Shown here: one piece after another, positions 21,901 through 31,864 of the stretch
How the letters are laid out: the number at the start of each line of letters is the position of its first letter
Position numbering within the stretch: the first letter of the stretch is position 1
NCBI GenBank assembly: GCA_030581615.1
Contig: JAKTTT010000025.1
Span: 62,001 to 126,000 of the forward strand
DNA length: 64,000 nt
Reading direction: 5' to 3'
Source: Alloascoidea africana
Taxonomy: Eukaryota; Ascomycota; Alloascoideomycetes; Alloascoideales; Alloascoideaceae
The notes under the pieces: generated by a model
Databases searched by the model: none
The model's input: the letters and a program-made list of their open reading frames with translations, nothing else
What the model was told of the DNA's origin: nothing
Program-made: the position numbers and the translations under genes

Positions 21901-23089
21901 TACATCGGAAGACGAATCAGCAAAGACCACGTCTGCGACATCTGAAGGCGAAGATGAAACAGGAACAGATCGTGGAATAGTGACACCAACTTCCAACCCC
22001 GAGACGACCTCTGAGCTCACCGGAACCGACACCCAATCGGATGGTAGCGACGATGAAGCCACGGAAACGGAAAAAGAGGCCACACAAACGGACACTTCCT
22101 CTGATGATAATGATGCCACCATTACTAGTGATAGCATAGAGCCAAACCCAACCACAAATGGCGATGGTGATGAGCCTACCACTAGGAAAGATTCAGATGG
22201 AGACCAGACCGCCACTGCATCAGAAACTTCACAAGATAGAGCTCTTCCAACATCCAACGATGATGACTCGGACTCGGACTCTGATTCAGATTCTGGAGAA
22301 GATAGCGACAATTCTGGAGATAAAGATGGTTCGAGTGATGACGGTGACTCAAGCGAGGACGGTGACTCAAGCGATGGCGACGATTCTGGAGATAGAGATG
22401 GATCCGATTCCAATTCTGATTCTGGAGATAGCTCTGGAGAAGGCAGCGATGATTCAAATGACAGAGATGGATCTAGTTCCGATTCCGACTCTGGAGATGA
22501 TAGCGATGGTTCTGGAGGCAAGAATGAGTCCAATTCTGATTCTGACTCTGCTTCTGGGGATGATGATCAATCTGACAATGGAGGCGGATCAAACTCTGAT
22601 TCTGGCTCCGGAGAAGATGGCGATGGATCGAATTCTGATTCAGACTCTGGGGAAGATAATGATGAATCTGGAAATGATGATGGATCCAATTCTGGCTCAG
22701 ACTCGGGCTCTGGCGAAAATGGCGATGGATCAGATTCAGGTTTTGGGGACGATAGCGATGGTTCTGGAGATAGAGATGGATCCAATTCAGACTCTGATTC
22801 AGCTTCCGGGGACGATAATGGCGAATCTGGAGGATCAGATAAAGGAGATGGAAACGGCACTGATTCAGGTTCTGAAGATGGTGAAGAAGATGATTCCGGT
22901 TCGAACAATAACAACAATTCAAATTCTGATAAAGGGAACGGATCTGACAATTGCTCCGATGACGGAACCAACTCTGAATCTTGCTCTGGACAGGACAACT
23001 CTGATACAAACTCTGGATCAGACTCTGAAGGCAGCGATGGTTCTAATTCAGGTTCTGACTGTGGATCAGGATCAGGATCAGGATCAGGA

Positions 23090-23124
<35 letters not shown>

Positions 23125-23524
23125 ATCAGGATCAGGTTCTAATTCAGAGTGTTCTGGCTCCAATTCAGGTTCCGACTGTGGATCAGGTTCAGGTTCTAAT
23201 TCAGAGTGTTCTGGCTCCAATTCAGGATCTGGAGATGACACAGACTCAGATTCTCAGTCAAGTGGAACATCAACTGGAGACGAATCAGGAGAAGGACAAA
23301 GCTCCACCTCACCAACTGCTAAGGAGTCAACACTGGCAACATCAATTAATCCCGAATCCGATTCCGACTCTGGTGCTGGCACAAGTACAGAATCAGGTTC
23401 AAGTACTGGAACTGGTACTTCTCCAGATATCCCCATCAAAACAGGAGCAGGCTCTAAACCTCAAATTATTCCATCTGTTCTTTCTATCATTGGCACAGTT
23501 GGCATAATGTGGGTTATGATGTAA
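18908..23524 (+). CDS. GPI-anchored Ser-rich cell-wall adhesin/flocculin-like protein
   Basis: 1538-residue secreted wall protein. It has a signal peptide ([22 protein letters not shown]) followed by a folded, Cys-containing N-terminal domain (about 23-165, with Tyr/Asp-rich strands and a few Cys). I cannot match this domain to PA14, Als or Flo11 domains. A long Ser-rich stalk follows. It has 13 tandem 8-residue units SSSASSK(I/A) (about 19494-19805), SSK/SSS low complexity, four identical 33-residue units, then a Ser-Asp and Gly-Ser-rich segment. The C-terminus is a hydrophobic GPI-attachment tail ([19 protein letters not shown]). Heavy O-mannosylation is expected. Known yeast adhesins share this head-stalk-GPI design. 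Large open frames on the opposite strand and in other frames are side effects of the repeats. Ligand unknown. Confidence 0.88.
19494..19805 (+). repeat. 24-bp tandem repeat (13 units) in the adhesin stalk
   Basis: Thirteen consecutive near-identical 24-base units encode SSSASSK followed by Ile or Ala. Variation is mostly synonymous (TCATCTTCC/TCTTCTGCA) plus the Ile/Ala change, so units have diverged slightly and probably expand and contract by slippage or recombination. Confidence 0.85.
21269..21664 (+). repeat. four perfect 99-bp tandem repeats in the adhesin
   Basis: Four copies of a 99-base unit, starting GAAAGTGAAACTTCGGG and ending GATATTGACACC, follow each other with no base change that I can see. 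Each encodes 33 residues beginning [14 protein letters not shown] and ending ETDIDT. A fifth, diverged unit starts after 21664. Perfect identity, including silent sites, points to very recent duplication or gene conversion. Confidence 0.92.
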
Positions 23525-24114
23525 CCAAAGTGATGAGCTCTGAACACTAAAAGCCATTCAATTGTTTGATCAAAAACGATTGCCATTTCTCTGCTATCTC
23601 TAGAGTTGTTTTTTTCTTTAGAGATGCGATCTTTCAACTTTCTTCGATTACTATTTTATTCTTCAAAACTTTCATATTTTTCCAATAACTTGTAAGTTAT
23701 AGGGCATAATCCTATGTAATGAAATCAAAATTTACGTTTAATGACATTGTCGAGTAGATTATCCCAAAGCTCGTTCTCTCGTGTAATACCATTGGACATT
23801 ATCCAGTGGAGCATTTCGCAGTGTCGTCATATGAAAGAGTGTAATACTCCGCACGAAAGCGTAATATCTGGCACACCCTATGATGCAACTAGCATCGGCA
23901 AAAGAACTACACACGTGACCTGCAGGTAAATCGCACCTCGAAAATAAGCTTTTCAGCTTCCCCATTTTGCTAAGGCCTGCATGTGTGCCCCATTTTGATT
24001 TTGATCGCGGGCCATCCCTCGGCTCCTCTACTTATTTCCTCTCTCCCTTCTCCACTCTCTCTTTTCTCTCCAACCTCTTCTGGTTTTACACGACAACAAG
24101 CTGAACACAGAAAC
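23525..24114. promoter_or_regulatory. spacer: adhesin 3' UTR and upstream region of the carrier gene
   Basis: About 0.6 kb. It ends in a pyrimidine-rich stretch (CTCTCCCTTCTCCACTCTCTC and similar, about 24040-24075) just before the carrier ATG, as is common in strongly expressed yeast promoters and leaders. No gene was seen. Confidence 0.45.
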
Positions 24115-25224
24115 ATGGCTGTCGCTTCTAAACAACATATATCTCTATCGCCTTGGGAAAAAGCCGTCGCCGGCGCTCTTGCAGGGACCTTGGCTAATGC
24201 GATCGTGTATCCTCTTGATATCATAAAAACCAGAATCCAGGTTCAACCCAAGCACAAGCCAGAAGGTCACGATGACGACTTGCACTATAATGGTACCATT
24301 GATGCAATTCGCAAAATCGTCAAAGTCGAGGGCATTTTTGGGCTATATCACGGCCTCGGTGCCTGTTTGATTGGATGTGCCACTTCCAACTTTGCTTATT
24401 TCTACTGGTATTCAGTTGTCAGAAATCTTTACGATAAGAAATTAAGAGTAAATGCAAAGGAGAACAACTCCACTGCGATCGAGTTGCTACTTGGGGCTAT
24501 TGCTGGAGCTCTGTGCTCTCTGTTTGTCCTTCCAATTTCCGTTATCACAACAAGACAACAAACGTCTGACCACAAGTCCAAAAAATCTTTGTGGAATACT
24601 GCTATGGACATTCTCAAAGAAGACGGCATTCCGGGATTGTGGAGAGGTTTGAATGCCAGCTTGGTGCTCACTGTGAACCCATCTATAACCTATGGATCGT
24701 ATGAGCGGTTAAAGGTCGTTTTGTTCCCTAACCACGAGTTTTTGACTGCCAGTCAAAACTTTTTGCTGGGTGCCCTGTCCAAGAGTTTGGCCACCACTGC
24801 AACACAGCCCTTGATTATTTCCAAAGTTATGATGCAGACGAAGAAAAAGTCTCCAGATCAGGAACAAGAATCTTCTAGTTCTTCTGAATCTTCAGGATTT
24901 TCTTCTAGTGATACCGAGGAGGAAGATCCAAAGGGCGAAAAGGTTGGGGAGGATAAAGTGACTTCTCGAAAGATTAAAACTAGCCATCGTCATCATCAAC
25001 CACACTTCACTTCATTCACCCAGGTTTTGATTTATCTCTACAAAGTGGAAGGCATTCAGGGATTGTTCAAGGGTATTACCCCACAGATTACCAAGGGAAT
25101 ACTGGTACAAGGATTGTTATTCATGATAAAGGACAAAGCTGAGGCATTTATGATTTACCTAATGTACAGGCTTATTGGTTTGAAGAAGAGGTTCGCCGGT
25201 ACTCGTCCCGCAGTTGCGGTTTAG
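24115..25224 (+). CDS. ANT1: ANT1-type peroxisomal adenine nucleotide carrier
   Basis: Mitochondrial-carrier-family protein of 369 residues that, by similarity to yeast Ant1, should exchange ATP for AMP across the peroxisomal membrane to fuel fatty-acid activation. Three carrier repeats are visible. Repeat 1 has PLDIIKTRIQ, repeat 2 has LPISVITTRQQT (the RQQT signature seen in Ant1), and repeat 3 has TQPLIISKVMMQ. Between the P-x-(D/E)-type motif and the end of repeat 3 lies an acidic Ser-rich insert (about residues 245-305) that S. cerevisiae Ant1 lacks. The C-terminal block GITPQITKGILVQGLLF matches the Ant1 family. The start is the ATG at 24115 (MAVASKQH); the frame is open to 23983 but without an earlier ATG. 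The family may also relate to methylotroph PMP47. Confidence 0.85.
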   Translation: MAVASKQHISLSPWEKAVAGALAGTLANAIVYPLDIIKTRIQVQPKHKPEGHDDDLHYNGTIDAIRKIVKVEGIFGLYHGLGACLIGCATSNFAYFYWYSVVRNLYDKKLRVNAKENNSTAIELLLGAIAGALCSLFVLPISVITTRQQTSDHKSKKSLWNTAMDILKEDGIPGLWRGLNASLVLTVNPSITYGSYERLKVVLFPNHEFLTASQNFLLGALSKSLATTATQPLIISKVMMQTKKKSPDQEQESSSSSESSGFSSSDTEEEDPKGEKVGEDKVTSRKIKTSHRHHQPHFTSFTQVLIYLYKVEGIQGLFKGITPQITKGILVQGLLFMIKDKAEAFMIYLMYRLIGLKKRFAGTRPAVAV

Positions 25225-25366
25225 ACAGGAGTCAACGAAGAATTACTATAGACATTACTGGATACATTTTTGTTCGCTTTTTAACCCATGGACATTTTCC
25301 CAATATAATGCTTTGTGCGTAGCCATTTGTAAAAGTTTTAGTTTCACATGTAATAGGGAAGTTCCA

Positions 25367-27077
25367 TCAAGTCCAGAAAATAATGGACTTGTCAACACTA
25401 CCGGAAACCAGGATTTCTTCACCGTTTTGTGGATTGGTTGTGGTACACAAGGCTCTGACCTAAAATGGAGGGAGGGCCCATGTGTTAGAAAATGTTCGCC
25501 TATCAGAGGAAACCAAAACTCACCCTATCTGTATGGCTTTTTAACTCAATTATCCGTCCAGTTGAAATATCGATTCCCCGGATTATGCCGTCATCACCAG
25601 CAACCCAGACACCCTATGACGAATATTAGCATAAAAACATATTAATACGAAACTGAAACGTTCACTCACACTTCCATCTGATCTCCAAGTAATAGTAGCA
25701 ATCGAAAACTTGTCCTGGGGAGACATGGTTTTCAAATTACAAACCACCCTGTCTTCATTTGTGAGAGGGAGTGCATTACCCTTTGAATCGATAAACGGTA
25801 GCTTAGTGATTATTACCCTCATATAAGGGACATGTGAAGTTCCCACTGCCAAAAGAACCCCCTCGTTGTCATAATTCTTCAAAATGGGCTCCAATGCGAG
25901 ACTGGTAGGCGTGAATGGTTGAGCAAGGTACTCTGCCTCGTTCAAGTTGGCTTTTGTCAATTCTAAAATCTCATACTTTTCATCTCGGCTCGTTTCAATC
26001 TTGTAGTAATAAACAAAGCTTGAGTCTTGTCTAGTGAGAATTACCAGATCATGAAATTGATGTTGCGTTAACGTTACCGCTGTTGGAGTTGACAAAAGTT
26101 TGTATGATGCCAGCTTCTTGATTTCAACCTCATGGTGATCAGCTTTCAGTTCATCGTCATTTTGTGTTTGTAAATTACAACTAAAAGCGCATACACAATT
26201 GTCATATCCGATGGTCACGATTTTGTCACAAGCATATGCCAACCCACACACAAAACGAAGATGAGCGTGGGTACTGGCAAGATTCTCGATAAAGTACTGG
26301 ACTGTGCTCAGTGTCCTTTTTTCTTTAATCTGGCTTATTGTTATGGTGCCATCCAATCCACCGCTAAGTAGGTATCTGTTTTCTACGATTTTAAGCATCC
26401 GGATGGCAGATGAGTGTAGCTCATTTGATTCTGCCATTAGCGTTTCTTTGGCGAAACTTGATGTTGCTTCCGCAATTTCAGAGTCTTCTTCTAGATGTTT
26501 GTAAATTCTCAGATACTTGTCCGATGTGGTCACCGCAATGACAGACAAAGGTGGAGGGGCATCATCATTATCGCTTTGAATATGTATGAGATCGGAGAAA
26601 ATCGAGATAACAAGTGCAGGCTTGATATAAGACGGGACGGTCAAGACATTTGGATTTGAAGGTATGTTTTTATTCCACCTATGAGCTTCTAATATTTCTG
26701 GTATTTTCTCGCTTTCTTCTGACTCCACCGAAAGCTCCTTCAAGCTCTCTTCAATTGAAGATGGGTCATCTGATGATTCAAACAGCTTCTTATGTTCAAC
26801 CACGATTCTTCCGGAAAAAAAATAAGAACAGGTTAGGACCTTGTAAAAAAGGAACTATTATTTTAGAAAGACTTACTTCTCTAAAGGTTTCTTCACATCG
26901 ATAGAGATATCTAACTCGGAATTAGCCTCGTCAAGGAAAGCGCTTAACGTCTAGGATAATTTGGTTAGCAGAAGCAACAAAATGACTACCCTTAATCTAG
27001 GGAATACTTACTTTAGAGTAATTATGTGATTGCAAGTACTTTGCCACCAAAAGTTCAATCCTACTCTCATCATTCAT
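25367..27077 (-). CDS. LisH-WD40 protein, five exons
   Basis: Reassembled from splice sites: exons 27077-27012, 26950-26877, 26807-25670, 25613-25524 and 25459-25367, giving 486 residues in one frame. Donors are GTAAGT, GTAAGT, GTGAGT and GTGAGT. Branch sites include TGCTAAC, TCCTAAC, TGCTAAT and TTCTAAC. The N-terminus is a LisH motif split by intron 1 (RIELLVAKYLQSHNYSK then TLSAFLDEANSELD). An acidic linker follows, then degenerate WD40 repeats (LLSGGLDGTITI; VWVAGDDGIIRGIDISTG; ILVSGSVDKSIIFW). The two last repeats appear only after removal of introns 3 and 4, which strongly supports the model. LisH-WD40 proteins act as dimeric scaffolds (for example Lis1/Pac1, Gid7, Smu1); no CTLH is evident and I cannot assign the orthologue. 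Confidence 0.85.
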
Positions 27078-28930
27078 TTTTGAGATGTCCTTTAAAAGTT
27101 TTGTATTCTTGTTTGATACAACAATGGCGTACATCTCAAAAAGTACATCATGGAACGGGTAATTTCAGGAACGATAAGTTTAAGACAATAAATTCATAAT
27201 CTTCTGTGCCTTTTTTGGTGCACACACCTACAGGGAACAGCATAAACTTCAACCGTCTGATCAATTTTGATTATAAAAAACGGATTATCAAAATACAGAT
27301 TCTGGATTTAAATGAATTAATTCTCTGTTTGCCTGAGCTGCCCTTACCACTTCAACCAATCCTTTTCTCCCACTGTATCTAATCTTGATTGTAAATGATC
27401 GATGCTTTGAATCGCTGCTTGGTTGGTGCATCCTTTATCTAAAACAGCTCAGCCTTGACTCTTGTGTAGTGATGATTCGCATACATTTATCGTTGGGCAT
27501 TTCGAGGTTCTACATAGCTACACAGCTATCAGGGAAGATACACTCATGGGTCATCCAGTGGCTCACGCGTAGGAATCTTCAGTTCTTGTAGGAGACGGGA
27601 GGTATATATTACGATCAGCCTACCTTTTACCAGTGTATTGCAAACATCCAATTGACCTATTTGTGGTGTCATGGTTTCTTCCCAGGCTCTATCCATGAGA
27701 AGGTCGAGATTTTTTCGATTGGGGAGAGTTGGGCGATTAAGGCGATACTCAAGCAAAATGTTTGGTTTCTTTCAAGTACTGTAAAATCTAATATTATAAC
27801 TATCAGATTGTTAAGGGAAATGCGCTTCTTCATACGTTTTATCGTTCATGCTTGATGAAGGATGTAAATGGTTATTCTTCTAATGGACGAAAGCATACTC
27901 CATCAATGGTCTTAGACTTTCTGCGAGTCCAAAGTTTGTTATTCGTTTGATAAGGAACTTTCCAATTAGATTTTATATGTAGAAAGGAGCAAACTAGTCC
28001 TTCCTACGGATATATAACTATGAATCTAGAGTAGTGAATCATTATTACAAGATTTGGAATCGACAGAAGAGCATTCCAAAAGTTCTACCTATAACTTTCA
28101 AACACAAATATTAGTATCAAAACAAAACAGAATTGAATTCAACATTCATTGAATTCATCCTTCAAACAGTGTTTAGGATCAGAAGGAAGGCAACGGAAAC
28201 TCTCTATCATCTTGCGCTCTGAAGAAACAAATTTACATCCGAGAATACTTCATCAGGAAAAAACACCGTTCAAGGATAATTCAACAAAAGTATCATATAG
28301 CCATACCTTATTGAGACAAACTCGACTCTCAAATCCGATACATAAAATCGGATATCATGGATATGGAAATGCTGAAAGAACAAAACAATGGGTAAGAAAA
28401 AAAAGATGAAAAACTGCGCTTAAATAGACGCCCGCTCGGCTTATGCAATTTTCGTTGTATCATTTATGCAGCAAACCCTAACATGCCTATACCTGGTCGC
28501 TCATCTTTCTTTTGGTATCATTTCATTGTGCAATCAGTAAGTAGAAAATGAAATTGCCTTGGAGGAGATGGATGAAAAGTGCTAGTTGTATTTGTTAATC
28601 TACATTGTTGTCCTATTGTACTCGTGCAAGAGAAACCGGGTCATCTGGAGTTGGACTTCCAGTAGTTAGAGACTCCAATGCAAAACACAACTGCCTTTGT
28701 TTTTTTCTGCTTCCAAAGCCTCTCTCTATATCGCCAATTTCATTCTATTGAGCTCGCTACGAGCAAGACTCGTGGTTTTTCAATCTCGCCGGATGGCCGA
28801 TCTGCAAAACTTCTGGGCCGGTAAGTAACTCTGAGAACGGCACACACCCCAAACTCCGAGGTTTTGTAGGCGAGCTCTCGCATCAATTGTGCAATCCAGC
28901 TTTCTCGTCAACTCTCCTGGAAACTATAAG
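27078..28930. promoter_or_regulatory. 1.85 kb divergent upstream region (LisH-WD40 gene / ATP4)
   Basis: No gene recognised. The frames are short and without family resemblance. Near ATP4 there is a short upstream ORF starting at ATG 28793. A local inverted motif (TTGAATTCAACATTCATTGAATTC) lies near 28132-28155. Confidence 0.45.
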
Positions 28931-30057
28931 ATGAGCTCTAGACTTATTGCCTCACGTCTTCCTTTGGGTATGTCTTGTTTGTCCGGGTCCTACACAACTT
29001 TCCATGTTGCTAACGCTCTGTCTTAGCTGCTTTGAAACCTGCCACTGCTCGGGCTGCAGCTCGAACCATTCCGTAAGTTTTCATTGGCTCTATAACGTTC
29101 GCCAATATACCAGTTTTTGGTTACCCAACCTCGGAAATATTGGAGTCAACAAATACTATCAAAAGTTTTGTATACTTCAGACGAAGATTATTTGTAGTTT
29201 TGATTGATCAAAGTCTGATTTTCGACGGGCCGGTGGACGAGATTGCCGCAGATCCAACCATTAGTACTAACCGATTTTTTCAACGCAATTGGTACATCTT
29301 TGGGGGAGCATTTCTCTAAAACCACCGTTTTTGCATTTAATAAAGCATGACTGAGTGGGCTTTGTGGATTTGCTCTATTCCCTGATGGTTATTCAATTGC
29401 ACTAGGACTTTTATTGATAGTGCTGCTACCCGTTCTTATTCTACCCCAGCCGAGGATCCCAAGGCCAAGGCAACCTCTATCATTGATGCTCTTCCAGGAT
29501 CCAATCTCATTTCCAAGACTGGAATTTTGGCTACTGCTACCGCTGCCACTGTCTACGGCATTAGCAATGAGCTCTACGTTGTGAACGAGGAATCTCTCCT
29601 TCTTGGTACCTTCCTGGCTTTCACCTTTGGCATTGCCAAGTATGTTGCACCAGCTTACAAGGACTACGCCGACAGCCAGGTTGAAAACATCAAGAATGTC
29701 CTCAACAGCTCCCGTGAGCGACACGTTGATGCCGTTAAGGAAAGAATTGACTCGGTTTCCCAGTTGAAGGACGTTACAAACACAACTTCCGTTCTTTTCG
29801 AAGTTTCCAAGGAGACAGTTCAGCTTGAGGCCGAGGCCTTTGAGTTGAAGCAAAAGACTGACATTGCCGCTGAGGCCAAGAGTGTTTTGGACTCTTGGGT
29901 CAGATACGAGGCTTCTGTTCGTCAAAGAGAGCAAAAACAACTTGCTGAGACAGTTATTGCCAACGTTAACCAGGAGATTTCTAACCCAGATTTCCAACAG
30001 CAGGTGCTGAAGCAATCAGTGTCTGAGATTGAAAAGATCTTTGCTGCTGCTAAATAA
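28931..30057 (+). CDS. ATP4: ATP synthase F0 subunit b (Atp4), three exons
   Basis: Peripheral-stalk subunit b of mitochondrial ATP synthase. Exons 28931-28967, 29027-29072 and 29406-30057 join to 244 residues, the length of S. cerevisiae Atp4. Intron 1 (59 nt) has GTATGT, TGCTAAC and TTAG. Intron 2 (333 nt) has GTAAGT, a perfect TACTAAC at 29265-29271 and an acceptor about 134 bases later. Exons 1-2 encode a basic, Ala/Arg-rich mitochondrial presequence (MSSRLIASRLPL...ATARAAARTIP). The mature part holds the conserved PKAKATSIIDALPG and ISNELYVVNEES blocks, two membrane segments and the long helix (KETVQLEAEAFELKQK, SWVRYEASVRQ). A frame-only call would lose the presequence. It is convergent with GDT1. 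Confidence 0.95.
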
Positions 30058-30352
30058 GGTGTTTTACTGGTGTGAAGGGAACCTATGCGGCAGACGGTCA
30101 TTAGATAAAGCCAATATTGTCAAAGATTCATAGAATGTTCGACATAGATTTTGCATAAAATAACAATAAAAAATGACATGTAGAAAACTAAAAGGTCTCA
30201 TTATCAAGGTATTATTGTATTAATATAGGACTGAGGTAAACTATTGAACATGTGGTATATGCAAAAAAAAAAAAAGAAAATGCTTTGGGCAATATCAAAG
30301 CAGTTCTATGATGAAAAGAAAATTCTCAAACATTTGAAAATAGAGAAAGAAT

Positions 30353-31507
30353 TCAAATGAAAGAGATGTAGAGCGCCTCGTAAAAATAGACAACCGCAAA
30401 GATCAAGAATGCAATTGCACCAGCGAAAGTTACCTTTCTCATACTGATTCTGTTGGCAAGCATTTTACCACCAAGAACAGCAGAAAGCGTACAAAAGCCA
30501 TGTCCCACAATTGCACCCAATATAACAAACCAAAAATCCGATCCAGCAGCCAGTGCAATCGTGGCTATTTGTGATCGATCCCCCCATTCTCCAAGAAACG
30601 TCATGACAAACACTTGCACCCAAGTAGGAGAAAGCACAAACGTGGCCAAGTTCTTCACACCATCGAAAATCGAGTGTAAAACCTGCTTGCCAGTGTTGTT
30701 TGAGTAATACGGTCGTCTAGCTGGCTTCTCTTTGCCGTTGCTACTACCTTCTTCAAGGTCACCTAGCGAGCGCTCCATCTCCTTTGACTCGATCTCGTCT
30801 TCCACCTCTTGCATCTCTTCATGAACACCCAAATCAGGACTCATCTCCATGGCCTCCCTTATCAGTTTGATCCCAAAGACCAAGAAAAGAACTGACGCGA
30901 GGTAGTGTGTAAGCGTTGGGGACAAAACCGACGGCAGCACATGCCCCAACAATCCAGACAGAATAGTCATTAGCACCAATGCTGAATAGGCCGCTGTGAA
31001 AACCACCAGTCTTGGAGATCTCATTGCCATAAGTGCAGCCACGAGAAAGGTTTTGTCTCCAATTTCTGAAAATAGAATCATGGACGTCGACATCACGAAT
31101 GAGTGTAATGGGCTCTCATCGTCATCAGATTCGAAAAAATCTTCAACTTCGTCCATAAACTCATGCTGAGCATGCTTTGCCTTGGAAAACAAACGAGCAA
31201 AGAATCCCTTCTGTTTCTTCTTTTTGTTTTGCTTGTTTTTTTTCGATTCTTTTTTCTTGTCTTTGTGGGACTCTAGGTCAGAGCTGTCAAACGTTTGGTA
31301 TAGCCACGCATCATCAGATGTGTCCAGAGCGTTGCCTTTCCTATTTCCAGACTTTAAGACGGGGTCCGTTGTGCTGTGAATAACAGCTGCTTCATCGACT
31401 GTAGACAGCTTTTTGCGAGTTTGCAAGTCATCACTTCCAGCGTCCGCTACACTTTGGGATGCCTGTAGCAGTCCCAGAACTAACGTGGCAATAACAGCAG
31501 ATTTCAT
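30353..31507 (-). CDS. GDT1: Gdt1/TMEM165-type Golgi Mn2+/Ca2+ transporter
   Basis: UPF0016-family cation/proton exchanger that supplies Mn2+ to Golgi glycosyltransferases and removes Ca2+ from the cytosol. 384 residues from ATG 31507. The signal peptide is MKSAVIATLVLGLLQASQSVA. A luminal charged stretch (KKKESKKNKQNKKKKQKG) comes before the first hydrophobic cluster. The two family signatures E-x-G-D-(K/R)-(T/S) are present as SEIGDKT and GEWGDRS, in two clusters of three membrane segments separated by an acidic cytosolic loop (about 30 residues rich in Glu). An upstream extension to 31627 would need a TTG start. It is the last of a run of five minus-strand genes. Confidence 0.95.
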   Translation of the reverse strand: MKSAVIATLVLGLLQASQSVADAGSDDLQTRKKLSTVDEAAVIHSTTDPVLKSGNRKGNALDTSDDAWLYQTFDSSDLESHKDKKKESKKNKQNKKKKQKGFFARLFSKAKHAQHEFMDEVEDFFESDDDESPLHSFVMSTSMILFSEIGDKTFLVAALMAMRSPRLVVFTAAYSALVLMTILSGLLGHVLPSVLSPTLTHYLASVLFLVFGIKLIREAMEMSPDLGVHEEMQEVEDEIESKEMERSLGDLEEGSSNGKEKPARRPYYSNNTGKQVLHSIFDGVKNLATFVLSPTWVQVFVMTFLGEWGDRSQIATIALAAGSDFWFVILGAIVGHGFCTLSAVLGGKMLANRISMRKVTFAGAIAFLIFAVVYFYEALYISFI

Positions 31508-31864
31508 TTGTGAGTAATTGTTAATATCCTTCAAAAGTTGAAAGAGTAAACAACTATAAAAAGAACGTTTGGGAGTAACAGAAAAAAGAAGGGCTTGGAT
31601 CTGGGAGAAGGAGAGGAGGAGTGACAATGGTTCAGGCGCATGCGTGTGGATGGAGGAAGCCGAAACGTCAGAAGCTGTTCTTTGTAGAAGCGGGAAAAAA
31701 TTAATCGGGGGCTGTCTAGTTGGCCAGAGATGGATTTTTCACTGGGTCTAGTTTTGAAATTCACAAGAAGAATGGGAATGAACTTTTCTTCATCTGCAAT
31801 GCTATCAAAGTTTATATATAGGTGTATGTAAAATGTAAGATCGTTTCTGTATCGTGACAAGTTT
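31508..31864. promoter_or_regulatory. upstream region of GDT1 / 3' end of complex I gene
   Basis: 357 bases. A TATATATA-like run lies near 31813-31818, next to the 3' end of the complex I gene. No gene seen. Confidence 0.4.

Noticed and set aside
21088-22533. 481-codon open frame on the minus strand opposite the adhesin, plus several others (19321-19962, 22158-23507, 22567-23241)
   Set aside because: They arise from the Ser/Asp/Glu codon repeats of the real gene; translations are simple repeats without signal, domains or independent codon structure.
25214-25645. 143-codon + strand frame after the ANT1-type gene
   Set aside because: It overlaps, in antisense, the two last exons of the LisH-WD40 gene, which are supported by splice sites and WD40 motifs.
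29389-30015. 208-codon minus-strand frame opposite ATP4
   Set aside because: Antisense shadow of ATP4 exon 3, whose protein matches subunit b closely.
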